Source of the DNA: Rhizophlyctis rosea
Taxonomy: Eukaryota; Chytridiomycota; Chytridiomycetes; Rhizophlyctidales; Rhizophlyctidaceae
NCBI GenBank assembly: GCA_027596075.1
Contig: JADGJC010000125.1
Span: 1 to 64,000, forward strand
Reading direction: 5' to 3'
DNA length: 64,000 nt
The notes beneath the pieces are model-generated. The model was not told the origin of the DNA. It saw nothing but the letters and a program-made list of their open reading frames with translations, and searched no databases. Position numbers and translations under genes: made by a program. Positions 11,590 through 22,738 of this stretch are shown one piece after another. Within the stretch, counting starts at the first letter, position 1; each line of letters opens with the position of its first letter.

Positions 11590-11835
11590 CTCGACAAAGG
11601 GAGCTTGTGAATTTTGTGGAATGAGAAGGTGGCGGTCTGGTCACCACGGCTCCGGGGGAATTGTGATGGTGAGAAGCTGGATGTCAGGCGACTACGGCTT
11701 CGGGGGAATTGGGGTGGTGAGAGGCTGGAGGTCAGGCGACCACGGCTTCGGGGGAGGGGATTGTGGTGAGAAGCTGGAGGTGGTCGTGGTGAGAAGCTGG
11801 AGGTCTGTTGGCCACAGCTTCGGGGGTTATTGGTG
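11590..11835. repeat. minisatellite B (about 50-55 bp period)
   Basis: Imperfect units share the word GGTGAGAAGCTGGAGGTC, then GGCGACCACGGCTTCGGGGG, recurring near 11640, 11670, 11720, 11765 and 11790. It follows minisatellite A almost directly but has a different core. Confidence 0.75.
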
Positions 11836-12439
11836 GTCCAACGTTCTTTCGCATCGTTCCTTACATATTGTTCCCTCCACGTTCTTCCCATGCTGTTCCT
11901 TCATATCGCCCATTACAATCTCGATCGTCAGGTAGGATTTGTGCTTCATGGATTACCTCGCCAGGTCACCATCATCAACTCATATGAGTCTCATTCTCAA
12001 ACACTACAGCAAAGCCCATAAAGGCCGTCACACGTTTGCGCCACCCTCTCACGCAACCACAACCCGCCCGTCCATACATATTATACCATTCTCCCACGCC
12101 ACCAGACCCCCCCGCATCCTTTCGTCTCCGTCTCCACGGTTGATGTTTACGTTCCGTGCCGCTGTTTCATCGGACGAGTTCGGGTAGAGCTTGGCGGCTG
12201 TGCTAGTCGTTAGCGATGACACCCAGTGGGTGCTACTTGTAGTTACCGCTGTCCATCGAACGAGTTTCGGGGAATCTTGCGGCCATTCGGGGTCGTGAGT
12301 GTCGATTCATAGTATGTCCGGCTCTAGTAGATTGCGTGGGTAGTAAGGCATCGGATCTTGTATGTAAACCGTATCCCATCTCAACCCCCAACACCATACC
12401 CTTCCCAGTCCAATACCCACCAGTACACCTGCATGTGGC

Positions 12440-12650
12440 CACATGCGGGATGCGGCTTGGTAGTCGCTTAATGTACTGGCAAGCTGGCAACCTCATCAGT
12501 CACTTGCTGCAGGGGGACAGCTTTCGGCTTGGTAGTCGTAGTCACTTGGGAGGTCACTCAACATTTGTTGTAGCTGCATGGGGCAGCATCGTGCCCTTTT
12601 GGGCCTGCCGTATGGAACAGCTGCGGCTTGGTAGTCGTTAGCGGAAGGGG
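12440..12650. repeat. dispersed short repeat (CGGCTTGGTAGTCG)
   Basis: CGGCTTGGTAGTCG occurs at about 12453, 12525 and 12624, each within a similar longer context (GTCACTTG, CAGCT words). A diverged relative is near 12190. This is probably an eroded tandem array. The rest of 11836-12985 shows no gene. Confidence 0.55.
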
Positions 12651-12985
12651 AGCAGCAATTCATTGCTCGGGTGGGATGCTACTTAGACTATGGGAGGTGA
12701 TACTACTTGGACTTTGGGATGTGATATTGTTTGTATATGTTTTCCTTCTCTTTTTTGCATATAACACTTCAGTGTGTGAGGTTGGAGTGTGGCGTGAAAG
12801 TTTACCGTCTAGACTTGTGCTCTACAAACAAGTCTCCTCCCATCAGCATTGTTCCTCGTAACTCTAGCTCCGCACCAAAGAAATGCATCTATGTCACGAT
12901 TCTCCCTCGTATGACATATGTCTTTATGCAGGATTTCCATCTTACATTGTAATGTACAGAATGTGGTACGATCTGACCTTTGTAA

Positions 12986-15702
12986 TTACCATTGACCGTC
13001 GAAGCCCATGAACCTGCACGAAACAACCATTAGACGTGATCATTCCGCGACTCTTACAGCCAAAAAACAGACGTACCCAGAAAGCAGGAACACAGGGAAG
13101 AACGGCTTCTTCTCCAATTGCGAGCACCAGTTCCCTGCGAACATCAGCAATCAGTACCATATATCCCACATTCCTCCAACCCGATCATCATCAAACACTC
13201 ACAAGCAGACGTCAACCTCCCGTCAATACACGACCCCGCATCAAAGAAGTTATCCGCCCCCGACCCGTCAAAAGCATGTCTAAAGAAATCCACCAAAATG
13301 TCCTTCTTGCATTTATCTACACCCCCAAATGACTCGTCAATGTACCGTCCAACGCCGGCGTTTTGTCCGAGGCGGTCGATTTGTTCTAGGCAGTTTACGA
13401 TTGGGAGGAGGATGCGGTAGATTTGGGTATATTTGTCGATGAACATTAGTGCGTTTGGTACGTTCTGAAATAAGTAGTTGAGTGAGCCTGAGTGATGGAA
13501 TGTGACACCGTGCAATCGACGACAACTCACGTGGTCCCCGAGATGGATCACTGATGATCCCACCCAATACCCAACCCGTTGCTGCGCCCTATGCAGGATT
13601 GTGTGCATCATTCGAGAAACGCGTGGTGCGGCTGAATGACGAGTGTTATTACTAAGCCAGAGTTCCATCACGCCTTAGTCTAATGGGCTTTACCTTGCAC
13701 GCGGTTCAACCCTTGACCAGTGTCACGAAGGCGGTAAGGGTTGTTATCGCTGAGTAGATCCGTTTCCGCCAGCGTCCATAGTTGGAACATGTCTGCAACA
13801 GATGTGAGATCAGACACGTGCAAATCACTGCTGCATTGACGTTATGACTTACCATGCAGCACTTCTCGCCATAATGTCAAAGATTGAAGAACGTAGTGGT
13901 ACTGTTTACTATGATCATGGGAGAGCCGTGCACCTCCCCGTCCGGACTGGAAGAGCAAAATTGGTTTAATGATCAATGATTCGATTTGGGAGTTGGGAAG
14001 TATGGAGCAGTACCTGAATTGCTAATGAATACCCAGTTTCGGGACGCTCCGAAAAATAATGTTGTAGTAGTGCAATCATCTTGTCACATGGATCTCGGTT
14101 CACCCTATCGACCAGCATCACACATGAGCAAGCCGCGAACAATCTTCCACCAGCCGAATCCAAACGTTCACCACACCTTAGGAACGCATGGTTATCTCCA
14201 ATCGAGTATAAGCATTGTCGAACAGTTTCCGATGGCAGATCTCGATGCGAGTACTTCTTCGCCAATTGTTCGATGGCCCGCTCCTTTTGCTTAATCTCGC
14301 TCTGCACCTGATGCCGCGGCTTCCCCTCCGACAGAATCTCCTGTGTGGCCACCCCGATCAAATCGTCTTCCAACACACGCAGACCGTCCATCTCCTCCAA
14401 TGTCCGATAAACGGTTTTGATCTCGTTCACACAGGAGAATCCTAGCATTTCCTATTTGTGCAGCGAACTTGGTTGGTTATCTTTAGGGTTATTGTTTGAT
14501 CTGCTACCACCATTCATACCTTCACTTCTGGAATCTGAGAATCCTGTAGAAGGTAGACCAATTTGCCATATGTTCCCCGCATCTTCTCCGGATTCATGAT
14601 CTTATGCCGCCGGCCTAATTCGAAGCTACAGCAGAGAAGGTCCAGGTGAACAACTGGGCCTTTGCAATTGAACGCAGAGGGAACTCGTCCACAAACTCAC
14701 ATCTGTTGGAAGAATTCTTGATTGTGCTCAAAATCCCGATCTTGGAACAGATCCTGTCCAACTACCAACATAACTTGATTCAGCAAACGCTCCACGCGCG
14801 TATCAAGGTCAATGAAGCTCCACACCTTTATAGTCGGCAGCCAAAACCAATCCAGACAGAATCGAACACAGTTCCCGAATCTGAAGCACGATACGCTTCG
14901 ACTTGCTTTGGTAGCTCAGAATGTCGATCTTGTCCGTGTATTCTGATACGTTCAAGGCCGCTTCTAGGAGACGGAGGTACTTTCTTTCGGGGATGCTGAG
15001 GCGCAATGGGATGTATTTGGCTCGCTCTAAAAACCAGTCCCCGACTTTGACTTTCAGCGCTGGTTGCGGGCCTAGGAGTCTGACGCCGTTGGCGGAGGTT
15101 GCGGACTCCTCAGCGTCTGCGGATGCGGAAGTAGAGGAGGGTTCCTGTTGGACGAAATCACGGTTATGCGTCTTGGCTATCATTTCGAACGAGTTCACTG
15201 CTTGCGATCACTCACGGTTGCTTTCCCATTCAGTCCCTTGGCCTTCTTTGGTGACACCGTGTTCACAAGCGCTTTCGAAGTATGCCTCGTACGGTTACCC
15301 TTCCTATGCTGAGCGTGAAAGCAAACGTCGCAGTAGTCGTCCGCGCATTGCTCGCAAAAGACACTGGCTGGCTGATCTGTTGCGATTTTGGCATTCCGTC
15401 AATGTGTGCCAACAAGAAGTCGGCCACTGTATGTTGCACGCACCTTCACACTCTATACAATAGCCTTGCGGTGCGGAGCTTTTACGACCGTTGGAAGCAG
15501 CTGTCGAGCTTGCGCTCTCGTCACAGGACATGCTATCTTCGTCTTCATAGTCTTCGGCCACTTTTGACAAGCCGTCGGTTGGACCCAACGACTCCACCTT
15601 TCCGTCGAGAACGTCCGACAAAGTTAGTCGTGCCCGACGAACGTCTGGGCCAGCAGCAGCAGCGGCCTGGCTTCTTCTTTCGCCGTGACTGATCTGGTCC
15701 AT
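12986..15702 (-). CDS. B-box zinc finger / DUF2009 (UPF0652) protein, multi-exon
   Basis: The gene starts at ATG 15702 ([18 protein letters not shown]). After an acidic/Ser region it has a B-box zinc finger split by an intron: [16 protein letters not shown], then [17 protein letters not shown]. The DUF2009 domain follows: [111 protein letters not shown], and [12 protein letters not shown]...[11 protein letters not shown]. The last exon ends GFMGFDGQW with TAA at 12986-12988. This order and spacing match the family across eukaryotes. The family's molecular function is not established; the B-box suggests protein-protein contacts. Roughly ten short introns are present and I have not fixed every boundary. 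No damage is seen. Confidence 0.85.
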
Positions 15703-16080
15703 TGTCCACGGAATTTTTAGCTAGTTCGCTGGTATAGACTTCGAGCAGATCTGTCGGTGAATATGAATGAACGCCGGTGAACTTTGGTGGCTTGCCAGCG
15801 CACATTTGTGGTGACATTCGTCAGCATCGAAAGCACCTCGCATTTGACTGCACAAAACTCAAAAAAAAAAAAATAGAGAAGAACAGATGATACAAATAAT
15901 ATAATAAATAATTCGCAATTGTGACAACTATTTCTAATCTTCCAAACTGCAAACAAATGTGGATCATGCAACAACTCCTTCCAGCTCCCAGCCGTCCGAA
16001 ACACAAGTACAGAACCTATAAAAAAATAAGTTCTGAAAAGCACCGCCCGACAACAAAGCCATACATCCCCCACACACTCT
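15703..16080. other. intergenic, A/T-rich, upstream of the B-box/DUF2009 gene
   Basis: This includes an A12-13 run near 15860 and an A/T-rich block (15840-15910) within the likely promoter of the DUF2009 gene. The beginning of the stretch borders the 3' end of the kinase gene. No gene is supported. Confidence 0.5.
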
Positions 16081-18166
16081 TCACGTGCCCCCACCCTCCT
16101 CCCCACCAACCTCTCTCCTCCCCGCAGCTCCACCATCGCCCCCACCCACACCACTCGGGCCGCTCATCAACAAAGCAGCCTTTCGATCGTCGATTTGGTT
16201 CCTGAAATAATGTTCAGACAAAGTAGCGCAAGGTCATGACGAGTGATCAAAGACTTACAAGATACGAGCCATGAGCTCGTCGTCGCCGTGGCAGTAGATG
16301 ATTGCCTCTTCATGGTTGTATATCTCTGTAAATCATGTAGTTAGATATCCGCTACATAATTTGGATGAATACATTTCTCTACGCACGCCGCCCTTGCCGA
16401 CACACTGCCTGGAGAGGAATCGAAGCCCTAGGAATCTCCTTCTCGTGGTCGTCCCAAACAAATAACTGCATACGATCGTCCACAAAGTGGAACCCGCCAG
16501 GCAGCGTTGGTTGATTTTTGGGGAAGATAATCGCCGGATAAGCGGCTGCAAACAATTAAGAGAGGTTGGACGATGTCGGATGAGAAATTGTTTCCTTGTG
16601 CACCAAACATGCAACCCACAGGAAATACACTCACCCAGTACAAATAGGTGCTTATTCAACATCTCGATCGTCGGCCGCTCCTTCACATTCAACTTCAACA
16701 TCGATTTCACGAAGTCTTGCACCTCATCGGGGATATTGGGGCGATCCATTTTCCGGAATGTGACTCCTGTTTTGGTCTCCTCCAACTGTTCCCACAACTC
16801 TTGTCGACTTCCGACCAATTCCCCGCCCTGTCAACAGCCGGAAGAACGTCACGCCGAGTGCCCAAACGTCCACTCGTCCATCCAAAGGTGGCTTCTATGA
16901 TGGCTTCTTCGACGCTTTGTTCGATGGATTATTGTTCAATTCATCCTGGGATGGTACCATTCTCTCCAGCACCTCAGGCGGGAAATACCCATACGTCCCA
17001 ACCGCCGCATCGGTGAACCCTTTCCCACCAGCCTGGACCGCGTGTCCCAAATCGGCCAATTTAACCACCAGCCGCTTATCCTCCACGCGAAAGAGAATAT
17101 TCGCCGTCTTGAGATCACAATGATAAATACCCCGCCGATGAAGATAAGCAAGACCCCGACAACATTGGGCCACTATCGAACGGAACTTATGGAGTGATAG
17201 CGTCCGCACCAAATCTTCGAGCGTCCCGTCCATGTGTTCCATGAAGAGGCCGAACTTTGTGGCGGTGTTGAGGGCGCCGAGGTATGTTACGACGTGTTTG
17301 TGTTCGACGAGGGCATTGATGCGGCACTCGTGGTGAAAGAAGGGCAACTAGTCAAAACCCGTCAGCCATTTCCAACTTCAATGACAACGTTGAGAACTAT
17401 ACCAGCGTTGAATGATCCTTTGTACTTCCGCCGTAATGAAGTATTTGCACACAACTTTGACGTTCAGCACCTTGTCCCTAAAGACTTTGACATACTTCCC
17501 ATCCTTCGAGTCTCTGAAGAATTTTGAGTTCAACTTCCATTCATGCCTCCCACACAAAACAAAGCGAAGGTCACCCAACACTCACAGAAGCACTCTCTTC
17601 TCCTCGAATCTAGCGTCGAAGCGCTGCAGATGAAGAGTTTTCATATTAGATATTGCGCATGGTCATAGTTTGCAAGATAGCGACAACAACACTCACATCA
17701 TCCGACTTGATATCATACTTTCCGTCTACCATGTCAGGTTTCTGTATGAAGCGTTAGTTGAGATTCATGCATATGTACCGTTGATCAATCTCAACTCACT
17801 TCCTTCTCAGATGCTTTCGCCTTCCACATATCCAAATCTACCTGCATCTTCTTCAACCGCTCCTTCAACGCCGCAACTTCTTCGTTCTCGACAGCAGGCT
17901 CGACGGCGACCTTGTCGGTTTGGACTTCGGCGTGTCTTGTGACGCGGTTGGTGTGTGGGAGCTACAGAGGAAACGTGAATATCGGATGGAGCAACGATGA
18001 CGACTGAACTTTTACATACATTTGAAGCTCTGCGTTCGGCCTCATTAGCCTTGTTTATCCAGTACTTCAATGCGTTACTCGATCCATTTTGAAGGACCGA
18101 CTCCTCTTGGAATCGAGCTGCGCACGCTTGGTAAGCATCCTGTCCCAGCAGATCAGCGGTGGTCAT
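16081..18166 (-). CDS. divergent protein kinase with N-terminal coiled coil (separate gene or 3' half of a trehalase fusion)
   Basis: A kinase catalytic domain is preceded by a helical region. If it has its own start, ATG 18166 (MTTADLLGQDAYQACAARFQ) is good. The chain then runs through a coiled coil (VAALKERLKKMQVDLDMWKA) to the kinase: putative VAIK lysine in NVKVVCKYF, catalytic loop YHCDLKTANILF (HCD for HRD), DLGHAV (DLG for DFG), GTYGYFPPEVLERM, and VDVWALGVTFFRLLTG. A C-terminal tail (IYNHEEAIIYCHGDDELMAR) leads, after a last intron, to a Gly-rich end with TGA at 16081-16083. A clear Gly-rich loop is missing. Essential K, D, N and D residues are present, so activity is possible. The first exons also splice in phase onto the end of the trehalase reading frame. 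I cannot assign the kinase to a named family. Confidence 0.65.
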
Positions 18167-21100
18167 TGGTCTTACCTTCCGACCGCAACTTCCTCCTATC
18201 AACAACATCAACCCAAACCCGCTCCTTCTCCCTTTGCATCCCAATAACACGGTCCACCAGCTGCCCTCGGGATGCTTTGGAGTTGATGTTGATTTGTCCT
18301 CGTGCTAACGCCGGGAGAAGACAGTCATTACATGGTGCCACGGAACATCCAAATCGTACAGTGGTGCAACTCAACTCACTTTCAAGCATAAGCCATTTTC
18401 TCAAGCCCGGCCTATTAACCTTGAAAGCATTGTTCGGCGTCAAGTCCCGCTGATTCGCATCATGATCAATAAGTGGCAAAGGCTCTTCCGTAAATTTGCT
18501 GTTGCCCTTCCATGATAGACGACAGGCCGGGATCTCATGGTCCAAGGCATGTTTGAGTTCCGGTGTCATGTAACTGATGCCGACCTGGTGACGCAGAAAG
18601 GTAGAGCACATCAGGGATTCATGCGCCATAATGATGGCATAAACACATGAAAAGGCAGATTGACTCACCTTAAAACTCGCAGCAACAACCCCCGACATAG
18701 ACTCATTCAACGCCTCCGCAAAATTCCCAACCGTAGCCTCAATCTGATGCACCATCCCCACGACATCGAACTTGTGTGGCACCGCGCCGTTGAAGTCCAC
18801 GAAACTCTTTACGATGGTGTACAACCACCGATAAGCTAATCTCCTCGCGTCATCCCGAAACCCGTAATTCTGGAGCCCCGACCACCCCAGAATCTGGTGC
18901 GGTGCCCAACCGTACGGGTAATCCCATTGCCGATCCGGACGGTCCGGCGTGATATGTCCTCGACTCTCCTCCGTACCACACAGCAGCCCCCCAACCACCT
19001 CAAACAACTCCATAACACGGGGCACCATCTTATCCGCCTGCTGCTGTGAAGCATGTCCCGCCCACAGCGCCCACAAGCACGTCACTGTGTGATAGGTGGA
19101 CGGTTCGTTGAGGGCGCAATCGAAATCGTAGAACAAATTTTCGTCCTTGTTCCACAGGTACTTGTCGATCAACTCCCGTTGCCGTTCCGCCATCTTCGTG
19201 AACAACTGAGGGAACATGTAGACGGTGAAGTACTCCTTGCCCTCCGGTGCGTCGTAAATGGGGAGGTAATCGTTCTCTCGCGAATGGAGAAGGTCATCCG
19301 TTGGCATGACGGGCTCGCGTCCGTCAACCCACCGAGCATACTCTTCATCGATTGCTTCATCGTAACACATAATCCCCTTTGCCCAATCGGAATCCCATCC
19401 GCCGTTGTTACCGATAGACTCGCCGACGCCGTTTGAGGCAATGAGGGAGTACCATTGCTTGAAACCGTTCAGGAATATGTCGCTAGGTCCACGGCGGACG
19501 CGGAACTTGAAGCTACATGTTGCAAAAGAAGCGAGAAAGAGAAGCAAATAAGGATCAGCACAGCAAACGGGAGAACTCGCTAGAAGAATCCAAAACAAAA
19601 TCGAAACAAGAAGCTGCAGGCATGTACTGACCATCCGTTGAATTCCTCCTTGAACACATCCGCCAAATCAACATCGTACTTGTACACGAGACTGTTTAGA
19701 TCAATCGTAGCAAGATTGGCACACCCATGTTCAAAGCGATACGTGTCACTATGTCCGCTTTCAAGGGCTGCAGGATTTTCGTAAGTCCAAAAATCTTGCG
19801 AAGTTAATCAGGAAATAAGGATCACTTACCCGCTCGATAATGTACAAAGTACTGGTCAAGTTCCGGCTCCTTAATCGTCTCATTGACATAGCCCTCCATG
19901 TAGTCCTCCACGCTTATTCCCATCTTGTGCGCATACGGTTCCAAAATATGTGTGAAGTGCGATGACTCCATCTCGGGCGGCATCCCAACACCCTCCGTGT
20001 AAAACTTGCAAAGCCCCACGACTCGATCCAACCGAGGTGATGCCATCCATACCGAGAAGATCTCCTTCACCGACGCCCGATACCCAGCACATTTCCACTT
20101 CTTCAAGGCCGGTTGTGATAGTCCCATGTCCGGTAGCCGCTTCGCGACCTGCTTGATCATGTCGGTAAGGAAGGGTGGTTGCGATCGGGTGAGACAGTAG
20201 GACCGGTTGGCGTTCAAGATCTTGCCGTAGAATTCGATCTCGTAGACGAAATTCTCTACCATTGCTCTGGCCAGATCGACCCGATTGTCGGCCAAGAGAC
20301 CAAGGGCTTCAAAGTAGGAATCCCAACCGTACATCTCGTTGAATTGACCACCCGGTACCACAAACGGCGTCCCTCGTACTACTTCTTTCCCTGTCTTCTC
20401 GTCTTTGGTTTTTCTGAGGCCCAGCGACAGAATACCAGGGTGGTAGTCAAGGGATTTTACGTATTGAGGCGTCATGATTTCCGGAAGGCGTATTACGTCG
20501 AGGTTGAGTTGCGTGCGCGTGCGAGCAATTTCGGTGTAGTACTCCCATGCGAGTTCGTCACGGAATGGTATGTAAATGCGAGTCCGCTCGCGCGCAGCGC
20601 CTGCACCCGTATTGATCATTCGTTTGAGCCCTGAAGCAACCAATATTAAATATGTACTGGCGGCATCCAATGACAAGCACTTAGCTACCTTTGAGATCCA
20701 GAGATCTACTCAAATGCTTCCATAATGATCTCGTGATGATGTGATCAATGCGCTCAGCAATTGGTCGACCATCATCATCCAGGTCCTCATCATCCTCCGC
20801 CTCTTCTTCGTCATCATCCAATCCCTCAATATCCTCGTCCTCGTCAGACTCTTCTTGCAGCTTGCGTGCTCGCTTCTTCAGGGCAAAAGTGATCGGATCT
20901 CGACCTTTCACCACAGAAATGTGTTCAGCTGTTTGATGTAGACAGCAACAAAGAAAGACATGCATGGTTGTGGCATACCCTCCGTAATCCTCAAAATACG
21001 AATTCTGAAAACTGATGAGGGATTTTGATCCTGACTCGCAATAAGGGCGCTTTCGCTGATTCCAACAAAACATATGAAGAAGTCTTGCTTCGACACTGGG

Positions 21101-21331
21101 AAATACTGAACTGCTCTTGCTGGCGTGCCGGTCAGAATCGTGCTAACATCGAGGCTAGACTTTTGGTTTCCTTTGTAAGTAATAACTGCCCACGCTTCCT
21201 GCGCAGGGTCCTGCGGGGTAATCAGCGGTTAGTAGTTTACTTTCTCCGCGCATCGCTGCAGGTTCAATTACATATGATAAATTCCCCTCGCCCTCGGTTA
21301 TCCACGATTTCCATACGGGAGGTTGAGCCAT
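18153..21331 (-). CDS. NTH1: neutral trehalase-like protein (GH37, Nth1 type) with altered catalytic motifs
   Basis: Neutral trehalases split cytosolic trehalose to glucose. I start at ATG 21331 (MAQPPVWKSWITEGEG). An unrecognised N-terminal domain and an acidic linker (DEDIEGLDDDEEEAEDDED) precede the GH37 domain: IDHIITRSLWKHLSRSLDL, RTRIYIPFRDELAWEYYTEI, the signature VPGGQFNEMYGWDSYFEALG, ILNANRSYCLTRSQPPFLTD, VWMASPRLDRVVGLCKFY, DRQWDYPYGWAPHQILGW. Two sites deviate. The block around the catalytic Asp, usually GHDTTYRF, reads GHSDTYRF, and the EGFGW-NAS block carrying the catalytic Glu reads ALNESMSGVVAASF. The usual EF-hand-like N-terminal Ca site is not recognised. A roughly 90-residue insert follows EEFNGW. 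The frame stays open past the usual C-terminus and ends TGA 18153, inside the kinase's first exon, or splices into it. Extra 5' exons up to 21830 are possible. Confidence 0.8.
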
Positions 21332-22204
21332 CTTGTGATACTGAGGAAAAAGGGGCGCAGAAAGTAGAACAAATCCGTTTGTCAAGCTGGGATGGGTGAC
21401 ACAGAACCTGGACATCCGGGCCAATCTGTTTATGATCGCAGCACAAAACTTTGACTGACCTATCGCCCGACTGGTTCAAATTGGACCTTGGACAATTCCA
21501 ACACAAAGGTGCCGATCTTTTGCAGCAAGGAGGCGCTGAAAAGTCTGCAGCGGAATCGTTGAAAAGCGTAGAAATTTGTGCACTCAGCACCTTCTGGAGT
21601 ATGTGACAGAAAGAGTCACGAACAGACTCCCATCGCATAAGAAGTGGCAAAGCATACCTCCAAGAATGCATCAAATGTTTCGGTGGAAGGAGATTGGGTG
21701 GATTCCGATCCTGGGTGGGCCGACTCACGCTCGACTGCCTCGGACGAGTGGAGTATTATTGTTTGATTCCCAGTGGCGGGATGATAGCAACGATTTGTGG
21801 AAGATGAGAAGATGGCGGTAAAAGGGATCTAAGCGTGGGACAGCGGGCTAGCCTGTGGCCCTTTTTCCTTGGATACCAGCCAGTTTGCAGTTGCCCCAGC
21901 GTGCTTGTGCCCCCTGTACCACCAAAGAATATGTCCAGGCTGAATGGACGCAATGAGGCACAGTTTGGATAGCGCATACAGGGGCCTGGCCATGTCCGGC
22001 CCCATGACATTGGCGGCACAGTGACTAACGACCCCCTGCGCTACGGATCTCAAAATCTGGCCCGGGTCAATTACCTAATTGATCGCCGCTTTTTTTTCAT
22101 ACAAGGTCAACAGCCAGTAACCTGAGACCCGTTTTTTCTCTTCGTCCTTCTTCATTCTTTTTGTTGTGTTGCCAACCACACAACACGCATCCCCACTCAC
22201 ACCA
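21332..22204. other. divergent intergenic region 5' of trehalase and the small gene
   Basis: The minus strand has open stretches that could be further 5' exons of the trehalase gene (for example HPATGNQTIILHSSEAVERE followed by a good donor near 21658). None has a start codon I trust. The right half holds the T-rich leader of the small plus-strand gene. Confidence 0.4.
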
Positions 22205-22503
22205 ATGGTCTCAACACTATCACTCACCGGCAACCCCGTGTTTGGGAAGCCAAAGGTTCCACCGCGCTCTCAAGGTATGCCTGTGTGCTTGGACTTAACC
22301 GACCTTTGTTGCATTGTCTTACACTCTCATTGTATTGTTACCCTACAGGAATGCACGTTTTTCGCTTTGTCTCCGCAAGTATCCAACACTACCTTTCCGA
22401 GCTGAAGATGTGAGTATCTTCAAATTCTCATAGCGATGTGCAGCTTCGCATACTTACTGTGGTCACCAACATTGGTAGGACGTCAAATTCAACGGGCACC
22501 TGA
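22205..22503 (+). CDS. small three-exon protein, 51 aa, unknown function
   Basis: Exons 22205-22274, 22349-22409 and 22479-22503 have clean GT-AG junctions and consistent phase, giving MVSTLSLTGNPVFGKPKVPP through an aromatic/amphipathic stretch GMHVFRFVSASIQHYLSELK to a TGA. If the last intron is not used, the protein ends two codons after LSELK. A T-rich leader with CT tracts precedes the ATG. The size and single amphipathic helix recall accessory subunits of mitochondrial membrane complexes, but I do not recognise the family. The stop codon lies at the very edge of the 36-bp repeat array. Confidence 0.42.
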
Positions 22504-22738
22504 GGAACAGCAGAGCGATGCACGTCTTACCGCATTTGAGGAATTGCATATCTCCCGCACGCAATTGTAGTGGAGTTATAGCGGGATAGCAGAGCGATGC
22601 ACGTCTTACCGCACAAACGGGATAGCAGAGCGATGCACGTCTTACCGCACAAATGGGATAGCAGAGCGATGCACGTCTTACCGCACAAATGGGATAGCAG
22701 AGCGATGCACGTCTTACCGCATTAGTGGAATAGTGGAG
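22504..22738. repeat. 36-bp minisatellite
   Basis: Four consecutive, nearly identical 36-base units (about 22586-22728) read GGGATAGCAGAGCGATGCAC then GTCTTACCGCACAAAT. A diverged unit begins at 22505 and partial ones flank the array. There are no unique spacers between units, so it is a tandem array and not a CRISPR. Confidence 0.9.

Noticed and set aside
21264..21728. 154-codon minus-strand frame as a separate phosphotransferase-like gene upstream of trehalase
   Set aside because: The resemblance was limited to one short segment in an alternative frame and there is no start; more likely 5' exons or leader of the trehalase gene.
22504..22738. Regularly spaced identical units resembling a CRISPR array
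   Set aside because: The 36-base units are directly contiguous with no unique spacers, and the genome is eukaryotic; it is a tandem minisatellite.
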